Below, one piece after another: positions 53,331-64,000 of a DNA stretch of 64,000 bases (the first letter of the stretch is position 1; every line of letters begins with the position of its first letter). The notes beneath the pieces are model-generated. The model saw nothing but the letters and a program-made list of their open reading frames with translations. It was not told where the DNA came from and did no database searches. The position numbers were made by a program, and so were the translations under genes. The stretch covers positions 62,001 through 126,000 of the forward strand of contig MCFE01000028.1 in assembly GCA_002104905.1 (NCBI GenBank). The letters are read 5' to 3'. Source of the DNA: Basidiobolus meristosporus CBS 931.73. Lineage: Eukaryota > Basidiobolomycota > Basidiobolomycetes > Basidiobolales > Basidiobolaceae.

Positions 53331-56300
53331 ATAGTTACCATCCTGAATAGCCTGACAGACAAGCTTCAGGGCCTTATATCAGCCCTAGAGTCCAGAACTG
53401 AAGATTTGACCTTAAATTACATATATGGAAGGCTCCTGGATGAAGAATTAAGAAAATCAAGCGCCAATAAGAAGGAAGAAGAAAATGCTTTAATAAGCAA
53501 TGACAATCAATAAAGGAGGTACCCAAGACCCTGCAAAGGCAACAGCAACCTGTTTTGTAACTACTGCAAAAGTAAAGGACATATACCAGACCGGTGTCTC
53601 AAAAAGAGAGATAATCAGCAAAAGAAGCCTGTATATGGAAATGCTGCAACAACTGAAGATAGACTATTCATATCTGCACTAAATATGACCACAAACAAGG
53701 ACTCTCAGACGTGGTATATTGACTCTGGAGCATCTCAACACTTTACATACCAAAAAGAACTTTTTACCCAATATCAAGAAATTCCTATTAAGTAGGTTTT
53801 CATGGGTCACAATAGAGCACTTGATGCAGTGGGAGAAGAAACTATCCAAGTAAGCCTTAGAAGCAGTGAAGAAAGCCATACAGTGACTTTTAAAGAAGTA
53901 CTCTATGTACCAGAAATAGCCAAGAACCTACTATCTATAAGCAAGGCCACAGCAGAAGGACTCAGTTTCAGCTTTGACAATTCTGGAAGCTGGATCACTG
54001 ATCAAAATGTTGCCAAAATTTTTTTGGGTATCAGAGGTCAGAATCTATACAAGCTGACTTATACTCCATCATATCTGAAGGCTAATATAAGTAACTTAAA
54101 TGAAGAAACACCAATGCTTTGGCACAGGAGATTTGGGCACATCAATGTTGATTATTTGCACAAAATGATCAAAGATCAGCTACTCTCTGGAGTGAAAATT
54201 GATCCCCCAGCTAATTTGGAGCACTGTGAAGCCTGCATATATGGGAAACAAGCCAGACAACCATTCAAGAGCTCTGGGATAATCAAAACTAAGAAAAAAT
54301 TAGATCTAATTCACTCAGATCTGTGTGGACCTTTGCAAAATTTATCCTTAGGCAGGATGAAGTATTTAATGACTTTTATTGATGATTATACAAGATACAC
54401 ATGAGTCTACTTCATGGAGAGAAAGGAAGAAGCTCTGTCTAAGTTCAGGGAGTTTAAAGCTATGGTGGAGAGAGAAACTGGTGAAAAATCAAGAAAATAC
54501 ACTCTGACAATGGTGGAGAATATACCTCAAAACTCTTCATCTACTTCTGCAAAATTCATGGGATAAAGCAAGAGACTACTGTACCATACTCCCCACAGCA
54601 AAATGGAGTAGCAGAACAAGCTAACAGATCAATAATTGATATGGCAAGATCTATGATCCATGATCAAAAATTATCCTATGATTTTTGGGTGGAATCAGTT
54701 GCCACTGCTATATACCTTAAAAATAGGAGTTATAGCAGAATATTTCTTGATTCTACTCCATTTGAAGCATGGTATGGATACAGACCAAGTGCAGAACATC
54801 TAAGAATACTTGGGTGCACAGCATATGCCAGGAAACTGGCCAGAAATTAGTCAAAATTTGAGCCAAAAAGTGTAAAATGCATATTTTTGGGCTACAGCAA
54901 TGAGGGTAAAGCATACAGACTCCACAATACCACAGCAAAGAAGCTAATCAAGTCCAGAGATGTGTTGTTTGATGAAAATTCAAAATTTTCACAAAAAATG
55001 ACATCAGATGATGACAAAAATTTGATCTCAAGTCCACCAATTGTCAAGATTGAATCACAGCAAAACAATGAAATATTTTTCACTCCAGAGGACTCTACAA
55101 CCATGATTCAGCCAGAATCAGTGCCCAGGAATATCCCAGAAGAGATCATTCCAGTATCAAATGCCCGGAGATCCAATCGGACAAGAAATAGCCCAAATTA
55201 CTATATCAATGAGGGAACAAACTTAGCCTATGCCTATTCAGTCAATATTGATGAACCCCAGTCTGTAAAAGAGGCCCTAAATAGCCCTCAGACAAAGTTT
55301 TGGAGATCTGAAATGAATGAGGAATATCAGGCACTGATGGAAAATCAAACTTGGGACTTAGTCAAATTACCAATCCACTAAAAATCAATTGGATGCAGAT
55401 GGGTCTTCAAGACAAAATACAATGCTGATTGTGCAATCAAAAGATAAAAATCAAGACTGGTGGCCAAAGAATATTCTCAAACAAAAGGACTTGACTATAC
55501 TGAGACCTTTGCACTGGTAGCCAAGTTTAATTCCATCAGATTAATATTGACTATTACAGCCAAATATAAGTTTTTTATTCATCAAACTGATGTAAAAATG
55601 CATTTTTGAATGGAGAACTTGATGAGGACAGGTATATGAACCAGCCTGATAGGTTTGTTGACCAAGATAACCCCCATTTGGTCTGCAAGCTTAAAAAGTC
55701 ACTATATGGTCTCAAACAATCATCAAGAGCCTGTCACCAAGTGCCTGGAATTGCAAGATAGATTCTTATTTGGAATCTTTGAGTTTCATAAGGAGTAATT
55801 CTGCCTATAGTATATACTATAAGCCAGATAGAGCAAATTCAGTTCTATTAGCTCTATATGTGGATGATCTTATTGTAGCTGCCAATAACCTAGAAACATT
55901 GGAAGAAACTAAATCCAGCCTAACTAAGGAGCTCAAGATGTCCAATCAAGGAGAACTTAGTTACTACTTGGGGATTAGGTTCTCCATAGACAGAAGTACC
56001 CAGACTATTACCCTAAGCCAATCCAAGTATTTTCAAGATATACTAAAGAAGTACAAAATGGTAGTCTGTAAACCAGCAGCCACCATAATGGAGACAAACT
56101 TTAACTTGGTCCAAACCCAACCAAATTAAGAGAGCTTGGTGCCATCTGAAAGCCCTGACTTCCTTATCAATCTATGAATGGCAGTCTGATGTATATCATG
56201 CTTGGAACATGTCCAGATATCTCATATTCAGTGGGAGTTGTCAGCCAATATAATCAGAACTATGGATCTGATCATATTGCAGCAGTTAAGCGGATTTCCT

Positions 56301-56848
56301 GATCCCTAAAAGGAACTGCTGATATCTGTTTAAGATACACTTATAAGGATTCAGAGCAGGATCTTGTGGGATAGTCTGATGCTGATTGGGAACAAAATTT
56401 AGAAGACAGAAGATCCACCACAGGATACACCCTTTCTTTACTGTCAAGGAGCAATATCATGGAATTCAAGAAAGCAACCAACCGTAGCACTTTCTACCAC
56501 AGAGGCAGAGTATATGGCAGCCTGTGAAGCTACAAAAGAAGCAAAGTGGCTTAGAAAGCTTTTTACAGATTTAGGCCTATGTCAAAAAATGCCTATTACT
56601 TTATTTCAAGATAATCAAGGATGTATACAATTAGGTAAAAATCCAACTTTTCATGCTAGAACCAAGCACATAGATATTAGACATCATTTCATATGTGAAG
56701 CTATAGAGAATAACTTAGTTAGCTTAGTTTACTGTCCTACAGATAAAATGATTGCAGACATGTTTACCAAACCATTTGCTAGAGACAAGTTTCAATATCT
56801 TAGGCCAAAATTAGGACCAGTCAGTATGAGCATTTAGCTGAGTGGGAG
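53331..56848 (+). pseudogene. copia copy lacking its 5' part, decayed
   Basis: It starts mid-gag at the codons for VTILNSLTD and continues through knuckle, protease (DSGAS), integrase (54113-54850), linker (54887-55381), RT with YVDD (55770-56129) and RNase H (56514-56837). It carries stops and frameshifts near 53511, 53793, 54404, 54487, 54849, 55380, 55600, an in-frame duplication of the codons around AWNCK (about 55732), 56129 and 56370. The polypurine tract at 56838-56848 is intact. Confidence 0.93.
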
Positions 56849-57166
56849 TGTTGTAAAAATTTGTAATTCCACCTAAATATTAACCTAACTTAGTCACTTA
56901 GATCATTACCCTCAAATCCTAGAGAATACTGACCAAATTCCTTGTCAGGATTTACTTGGAATATTTTCACCAAAATACCAGGTACCCAGAACATGATAAT
57001 TCTCAAAGTTGTCCAAACAGCCCCAAACTTTGCACACATGTTCTTGGAACCTTCCTTAACCTATTTTACATGTTTGTAATGCCTAGACCAGGTAAAAGCA
57101 TAAATACTACTTTTACATTCAAAAATCATTAAGTGAAAACCACATAATCTACTTGTCCTCCCAATT
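56849..57166 (+). repeat. copia 3' LTR, right end truncated
   Basis: It follows the LTR from TGTTGTAAAAATTTG to CTTGTCCTCCCAAT and lacks roughly the last 30 bp. The palindrome TGTTATAACA (57167-57175) marks the join to an opposite-strand LTR. Confidence 0.88.
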
Positions 57167-57171
57167 GTTAT

Positions 57172-57401
57172 AACAAACACGTAGAATAGATTACAAAAGT
57201 TCACAAGAGCATGTGTGCAAAGTTTGGGGCTGTTTGGACAACTTTGAAAACTTTCATGTTCTTGGTACCTGGTATTTTGGTGAAAATATTCCAAGTAAAT
57301 CCCGACAAGGAATTTGGTCAGTATTCTCTAGGATATGAAGGTTGTGATCTAAGTGACTAAGCTAGGTGAATATTTAGGTGGAAATACAAACTTTTACAAC
57401 A
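57172..57401 (-). repeat. partial copia LTR, 3' LTR of the minus-strand copy
   Basis: From ACAAACACGTAGAATAG to CTTTTACAACA it matches about two thirds of the minus-strand LTR; the outer third is missing. The minus-strand polypurine tract follows at 57402-57412. Confidence 0.88.
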
Positions 57402-60400
57402 CTTCTACTCAGCTAAATGCTCATACTGACTAGTCCTAATTTTGACCTAAGATATTCAAACTTGTCTCTAGCTAATGGTTTGGTAAATTTGTCTGCAATC
57501 ATTTCATTTGTAGGACAGTAAACTAAGCTAACCAAGTTATTCTCTATAGCTTCATGTATGAAATGAAGTCTAATATCTGTGTGCTTAGTTCTGCATGAAA
57601 AGTTGGATTTCTACCTAATTGTATACATCCTTGATTATCTTGAAATAAAGTAATAGGCATTTTTTGACATAGGCCTAAATCTGTAAAAAGCTTTCTAAGC
57701 CACTTTGATTCTTTTGTAGCTTCACAGGCTGCCATATACTCTGCCTCTGTGGTAGAAAGTGCTACGGTTGGTTGCTTTCTTGAATTCCATGAAATTGCTC
57801 CTTGACAGTAAAGAAAGGTGTATCCTGTGGTGGATCATCTGTCTTCCAAATTTTGTCCCCAATCAGCATCAGACTATCCCACAAGATCCTGTTCTGAATC
57901 CTTATAAGTGTATCTTAAACAGATATCAGCAGTTCCTTTTAGGGATCAGGAAATCTGCTTAACTGCTGCAATATGATCAGATCCATAGTTCTGATTATGT
58001 TGGCTGACAACTCCCACTGAATATGAGATATCTGGACATGTTCCAAGCATGATATACATCAGACTGCCATTCATAGATTGATAAGGAAGTCAGGGCTTTC
58101 AGATGGCACCAAGCTCTCTTAATTTGGTTGGGTTTGGACCAAGTTAAGGTTTGTCTCCATTGGGGTGGCTGCTGGTTTACAGACTTCCATTTTGTACTTC
58201 TTTAGTATATCTTGAAAATACTTGGATTGGCTTAGGGTAATAGTCTGGGTACTTCTGTCTATGGAGAACTTAATCCCTAAGTAGTAACTAAGTTCTCCTA
58301 GATTGGACATCTTGAACTCCTTAGATAGGCTGGATTTAGTTTCTTCCAATGTTTCTAGGTTATTGACAGCTAGAATAAGATCATCCACATATAGAGCTAA
58401 TAGAACTGAATTTGCTCTATCTGGCTTATAGTATATACTATAGTCAGAATTACTCCTTGTAAAACTCAAAGATTCCAAATAAGAATCTATCTTGCAATTC
58501 CAGGCTCTTGGTGATTGTTTCAGACCATATAGAGACTTTTTAAGCTTGCAGTCCAAATGGGAGCTATCTTGGTCAACAAACCCATCAGGCTGGTCCATGT
58601 AAACATCCGCATCAAGTTCTCCATTCAAAAGTGCAGTTTTTACATCCATTTCATGTGTAAAAACTTATATTTGGCTGCAATAGCCAATATTAATATGATG
58701 GAATTAAACTTGGCTACCAGTGCAAAGGTCTCAGTATAGTCAAGTCCTTTTGTTTGAGAGCATCCTTTGGCCACAAGTCTTGCTTTGTATCTTTTGATTG
58801 CACCATCAGCCTTGTATTTTGTCTTGAAGACCCATCTGCATCCAATTGATTTTTGGTGGATTGGTAATTTGACTAAGTCCCAAGTTTGATTTTCCATCAG
58901 TGCATGATATTCCTCAGTCATTGCAGATCTCCAAAACTTTGTCTGAGGGCTATTTAGGGCCTCTTTTACAGTCTGGGGTTCAGCAATATTGACTGAATAG
59001 GCATAGGCTAAGTTTGTTCCCTCATTGATATAGTAATTTGGGCTATTTCTTGTCTGATTGAATCTCCAGGCATTTGATACTGCAATGATCACTTCTAGGA
59101 TATTCCTGGGCACTGATTCTTTCTGAACCACGGTTGTAGAGTCCTCTGGAGTGAAAATTCTCATTGTTTTGCTCTGATTCAATCCTGGCAATTTGGTGGA
59201 TTTGAGATCAGATTTTGTCATCATCTAATGTCATCTTTTGTGAAAATTTTGAATTTTTATCAAAAAACACATCCCTGAGCTGAATTAGCATCTTTGCTTT
59301 GGTATTTTGGAGTCTGTATGCTTTTCTCTCATTGCAGTAGCCCAAAAATATGCATTTTACACTTTTGGCTCATATTTTGACTGATTTCCAGGTAGTTTCT
59401 TGGCATATGCTGTACACCCAAATATTCTTAGATGTTCTGCACTTGGTCTGTATGCATACCATGATTCAAATGGAGTGTAATCATGAGGAATTCTGTTATA
59501 ACTCCTATTTTTCAGATATATAGCAGTGGCAACTGATTCAACCCAAAAAACATAGGATAATTTTTGATCATGGATCATGGATCTTGCAATATCAGTTATT
59601 GATCTGTTAGCACATTCTGCTACTCCATTTTGCCGCAGGGAGTATGGTACAGTAGTCTCTTGCTCTATCCCATGAATTTTGCAGAAGTGGATGAAGAGTT
59701 TTGAGGTATATTCTCCACCATTGTCAGAGCGTGTTTTCTTGATTTTTCACCAGTTTCTCTCTCCACCATGGCTTTAAACTCCCTGAGCTTAGAAAAAGCT
59801 TCCTCCTTTCTCTCCATGAAGTAAACCAATGTGTATTGTGTATAATCATCAATGAATGTGATCAAATACTTCATCCCACTTAAGGATAAATTTTGCATAG
59901 GTCCACACAGATCTGAGTGAATTAGATCTAATTTTTTCTTAGTTTTGATTAGCCCCGAGCTCTTGAACAGTTGTGTGGCTTGTTTCCCATATATGCAGGC
60001 TTCACAGTGCTCCAAATTTGCTGGGGGATCAATTTTTACTACAGAAATTAGCTGATCTTTGATTATTTTGTGCAAATAATCAAAATTGATGTGCCCAAAT
60101 CTCCTGTGCCAAAGCATTGGTGTATTCTCATTTAAGTTACTTATATTGGCTTCCAAATATGATGGAATATAAGTCTACTTGTATAGATTCTGATCTCTGA
60201 TACCCAAAGCAATATAGGCACCATTTTGATCAGTGATTGTACATTCATAATTGTCAATGCTGAAGCTGAGTCCTTCTGCAGTGGCCTTGCTTACATATAG
60301 TAGGTTCTTGGCTATTTCTGGTACATAGAGTACTTCTTTGAAAGTCAGTTTATGGCTTCCTTCACTGCTTATTGGGCTTACTTGGATAGTTTCTTCTCAC

Positions 60401-61380
60401 AATGCATCAAGTGTTCCATTGTCACTCATGAAAACTTTGTTAATTGGAATTTCTTGACATTGGGTAAAAAGTTTTTTTTGGTGTGTAAAGTGTTGAGATG
60501 CTCCAGAGTCAGTATACCACATCTGAGAATCCTTGTTTATGGTCATATTCAGTGCAGATATGAGTAGTTTATCTTCAGTTGTTGCAGCATTTCCATATTC
60601 AGGTTTCTTTTGCTGATCTTCTCCCTTATTGAGACAGTGGTCTGATGTGTTTACTTTCCATTTGCAGTAGTTACAAAACAGGTTGCTGTTGCCTTTGTGG
60701 GCTTTTGGGTACCTCCTTTGTTGGTTATCATTGTTTATTAAAGCATTTTCTTCTTCCTTCTTACTTGCGCTTGATTCTCTTAATTCTTCATCCAGCAGCC
60801 TTCCATATATGTAATTTAAGGTCAAATCTTCAGTTCTGGACTCTAGGGCTGATACAAGGCCCTGAAACATGTCTGTCAGGCTATTCAGGATGGTAACTAT
60901 CACATCCTCATTAGTAGTTGGTACGCCCACAGATTCCATCTCAACTACTAGCAGGGTAATTCTGCTAATTAAACTTTTCATTTCTTCTCCTGGCAGCATC
61001 TTTGTAGTAAAAATCCTTCCTCTCCGATACATTTTCTTAGCAGCTGAACATGACTGTAGGTGTCATCTAATGCCTTCCAGGCATTCTTTGCCATTTTTGC
61101 TCTTGTGCATTGAATTAGCAATTTGTCCTTAACATTAGGGCAAATGCAGTTAAAGGCACTTTATTCTTTCTTCTTGTACTTTAAGGCTTCCTCTCCCACA
61201 TTTTTAGGAGGGCATTCATCTCCCATGACAATATCCCAAAGGCCTCTTTCTTGTAGCAGCATCTTCATCCTCACCTTCCACACTCGGTAGTTAGATCCAT
61301 CCAACTTTTCAGCAGAGGGAAAAATTCCAGTAATAGCAGTAATAGACATTGCAGAGAGTGACAGCTTGGGGCTCATAACC
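57402..61380 (-). pseudogene. copia gag-pol copy on the minus strand, decayed but with intact gag start
   Basis: Reading leftward: gag starts at ATG 61374-61376 inside the primer site and runs MSPKLSLSAMS... to a TGA-free stretch ending about 61161. More gag follows at 60397-61032. Its zinc knuckle is damaged, with Asn in the His position and Val for the preceding Gly. Protease reads YTDSGAS. Integrase segments are 59665-60156 and 59357-59578. The linker and RT start are 58640-59224, RT with YVDD is 58119-58649, and RNase H is near 57544-57735 with a two-base deletion. This is the only copy with a clean LTR-primer site-gag ATG boundary, and it serves as the reference for what the other copies lost. 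Confidence 0.93.
61368..61380 (-). promoter_or_regulatory. copia primer-binding site (initiator tRNA-Met anticodon arm)
   Basis: The minus strand reads GGTTATGAGCCCC directly after the LTR end. Its complement GGGGCTCATAACC matches the anticodon stem-loop of fungal initiator tRNA-Met (anticodon CAU in CTCATAA), the half-tRNA priming mode established for Drosophila copia. The gag ATG is the CAU-pairing triplet in its centre. Confidence 0.75.
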
Positions 61381-61726
61381 TTTTGTAAGAGTCTTGGAGA
61401 TATTAGAAGTGAATAGGAGAACAAGTAGACTATGTGGTTTTCACTTAATGATTTATTGAATATAAAAGTAATATATATACTTTTACATGGTCTTGGCATA
61501 ATAAACACGTAAAATAGGTTAAGGAAGGTCCCAAGAGCATGTGGGCAAAGTTTGGGGCTGCTTGGACAAATTTGAGAATTTCATGTTCCAGGTACCTGGT
61601 ATTTTGGTGAAAATATTCTAAGTAAATCCTGACAAGGAATTTGGTCAGTATTCTCTAGGAATTAAGGGTGATGATCTAAGTGACTAAGCTAGGTGAATAT
61701 TTAGGTGGAAATACAAATTTTTACAA
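61381..61726 (-). repeat. copia 5' LTR of the minus-strand copy
   Basis: Minus-strand LTR with inner end TTTTGTAAGAG (first bases mutated) and outer end TTTTTACAA. The final two bases are replaced by plus-strand pol sequence that starts at about 61727, so no target duplication can be read. Confidence 0.88.
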
Positions 61727-64000
61727 GAGTATATTGACTTTGGAGCATCTCAACACTTTACACACCAAAAAGAACTTTTTACCCAATATCAAGAAATTCT
61801 AACTAAGAAAGTTTTCATGAGTGGCAACAGAGCACTTGATGCAGTGGGAGAAGGAACTATTCAAGTAAACCTAAGAAGCAGTGAAGGAAGCCATTCACTG
61901 ACCTTTAAAGAAGTACTCTAAGTACCAGAAATAGCCAAGAACCTGCTATCTGTAAGCAAGGACACTGCAGAAGGACTCAGTTTCAGTTTGACAATTCTGG
62001 ATGCAACATCACTGATCAAAATGGTGCCCATATTGCTTTGGGTATCAGAGATCAGAATCTATACAAGTTGACTTATATTCCATCATATTTGGAAGCCAAT
62101 ATAAGTAACTTAAATGAAGAAACATTAATGCTTTGGCACAGGAGATTTGAGCTCATCAATTTTGATTATTTGCACAAAGTGATCAAAGATCAGCTAATTT
62201 CTGGAGTAAAAACTGATCCCCCAGCTAATTTGTAGCACTCTGAAGCCTGCATATATGGGAAACAAGCCACACAACTGTTCAAGAGCTCTGGGCTAATCAA
62301 AGCTAAGAAAAAGTCTAATCTAATTCACTCAGATCTGTGTGGACATATGCAATACTTATCTTAAGGCAGGATGAAGTATTCAATCAGTTTTACTGATGAT
62401 TACACAAGATACATGTGGGTCTACATCATGGAGTGAAAGGAAGAGGCTCTGTCTATCTTCAGGGAGTTTAAAGCCATGGTGGAGAGAGAAACTAGTGAAA
62501 AAATCAAGAAAATATGCTCTGACAATGGTGGAGAAGATACCTCTAAACTCTTCATCCACTTCTGTTAGATTCATGGAATAAAGCAAGCAGCTACTGCACC
62601 ATACTCCCCACAGCAAAATGGAGTAGCAGAATGTGCAAACAGATCAATAATTGATATGGCAAGATCTATCATCCATGATCAAAATTTTCCTATAATTTTT
62701 TGGCAGAATTAGTTGCCACAACTGTATTCCCTAAAAATAGGAGTTATAGCAGAGTACTTTGTGTTTCTACTCCACTTGAAGCAGGGTTTGGATACAGACC
62801 AAATGCAGAACATCTAAGAAAATTTGGGTGTACAGCATATGCCAAGAGGCTGCCTGGAAATCAGTCAAAATTTGAGCCAAAAAGTATAAAATGCTTATTT
62901 TTGGGCTACTGCAATGAGAGTAAAGCATACAGAATCTACAATACCAAAGCAAAAAAGCTAATCTATTCAAGGGATGTATTCTTTGATCAAGATTCCAATA
63001 TTTCATAAAAAATGACATCTGAAGATGACAAAAATCTGATCTTGAGTCCACCAATAGTCAGGATTAAATCAGAGCAAAACAATGAAAGCTTTTTCACTCC
63101 AGAGGACTCTACAACCATGGTTCAGCCTGAAGCAGCGCCCAGGAATATCCCAGAAGTGATCATTCCAGTGTCAGAATCTTGTAAATCCAATTATACAAGA
63201 AATAGCCCAAATTACTATATCAATGAGGGAACAAACTTAGCCTATGCCTACTTGGTCCATATTGATGAACCCCAGACTGTAAAAGAAGCCCTAAATAGCC
63301 CTCAGACAAAGCTTTGGAGATCTGCAATGACTGAGGAATAGCAGGCACTGATGGAATATCAAACTTGGGACTTAGTCAAATTACCAATCAACCAAAAATC
63401 AATTGGATGCAGATGGGTCTTCAAGACAAAATACAAGGCTGATGGTGCAATCAAAAGATACAAAGCAAGACTTGTGGCCAAAGAATGCTCTCAAACAAAA
63501 GGACTTGACTATACTGAGACCTTTGCACTGGTAGCCAAGTTTAATTCCATCATATTAATATTGGCTATTGCAGCCAAATACCAGTTTTTACACATGAAAT
63601 GGATGTAAAAGCTGCATTTTTGAATGGAGAACTTGATGAGGATGTTTACATGGACCAGCCATATGTTTTTGCACACCCAGATAGCCCCCAGCTGATCTGC
63701 AAGCTTAAAAAGTCTCTGTATGGACTCAAACAAGCACCAAGAGCCTGGGATTGCAACATAGATTCATATTTGGAATCTTTGAGCTTCAGAAGGAGCAATG
63801 CTGAATATAGTATATATTATAAGCCAGATAGAGCAAGTGCAGTTTTATTAGCTTTATATGTGGATGATCTTATAATAGCTACCAATAACCTAGCAACATT
63901 GGAAGAGACTAAATCCAGCCTATCTAAAGAGTTGAAGATGTCAGATCTATGAGAACTAAGTTACTACTTAGGGATAAAGCTCTCCATAGACAGAAGTACC
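61727..64000 (+). pseudogene. plus-strand copia pol fragment running off the window
   Basis: It begins at the protease active site (YIDFGAS, with D-S-G altered to D-F-G) and continues through the integrase zinc site (62038-62235), core (D-N-G-G near 62521, QQNGVAE near 62616), linker (62700-63341), RT start (63351-63608) and RT with YVDD (63599-63952). A TGA at 63950 and several others (62235, 62364, 62439, 62567, 63006, 63339) break it. RNase H and the 3' LTR lie beyond the window. Confidence 0.92.

Noticed and set aside
1-64000. CRISPR arrays, rRNA genes and tRNA genes
   Set aside because: No spaced direct repeats of CRISPR type, no rRNA core sequence and no tRNA B-box context were found by eye. 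A tRNAscan-SE run would settle the tRNA question.

Overview
The window looks like nuclear DNA of an early-diverging fungus. Protein genes are split by many short GT-AG introns (about 51-87 bp) with CTAAC/CTAAT-like branch sites. MDM12, Pho80/Pcl-type cyclins and a PROPPIN of the Hsv2 type point to Fungi. A DM9-repeat protein and a multi-intron GAA1 hint at a lineage outside the yeasts. The species cannot be fixed from the sequence alone.

Layout. (1) 1-15180 is a retrotransposon island. It holds a decayed Ty3/gypsy element cut off by a Ty1/copia LTR, then nested and solo copia LTRs, and one nearly intact copia element at 9780-14267 with 5-bp target duplications and almost identical LTRs. (2) 15181-24659 is gene-poor host DNA; its one convincing gene is a Pcl-type cyclin. 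(3) 24660-39818 is a compact housekeeping block: PRP19, GAA1, SF3B2/CUS1, an unusual cyclophilin, an HSV2-type PROPPIN, RPS28, RPS14, RPS4, MDM12 and RPL14. I resolved their exons by reading frame and splice sites. (4) 39819-47184 is gene-poor again, with a second Pcl-type cyclin and a two-repeat DM9 gene. (5) 47185-64000 is a second copia island: a plus-strand tandem array sharing LTRs, meeting a minus-strand copy tail to tail, then another plus-strand fragment running off the window.

How genes relate. Prp19 and SF3B2 both act in pre-mRNA splicing. Gaa1 acts in GPI-anchor attachment at the ER. Hsv2 binds phosphoinositides in autophagy-related membrane traffic, and Mdm12 belongs to the ER-mitochondria tether. 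Four cytosolic ribosomal protein genes lie within about 4.6 kb. Three of them have an intron directly after the ATG.

Most notable observations. The copia family has a primer-binding site matching the anticodon arm of initiator tRNA-Met, and the gag ATG lies inside that site. Several copies show the 3' end of an LTR joined directly to an internal position, with loss of the primer site. This includes the youngest copy, which therefore cannot be autonomous. Other items are a cyclophilin with an insertion of about 70 residues, a GC-AG intron in the HSV2 gene, and the fungal DM9 gene.
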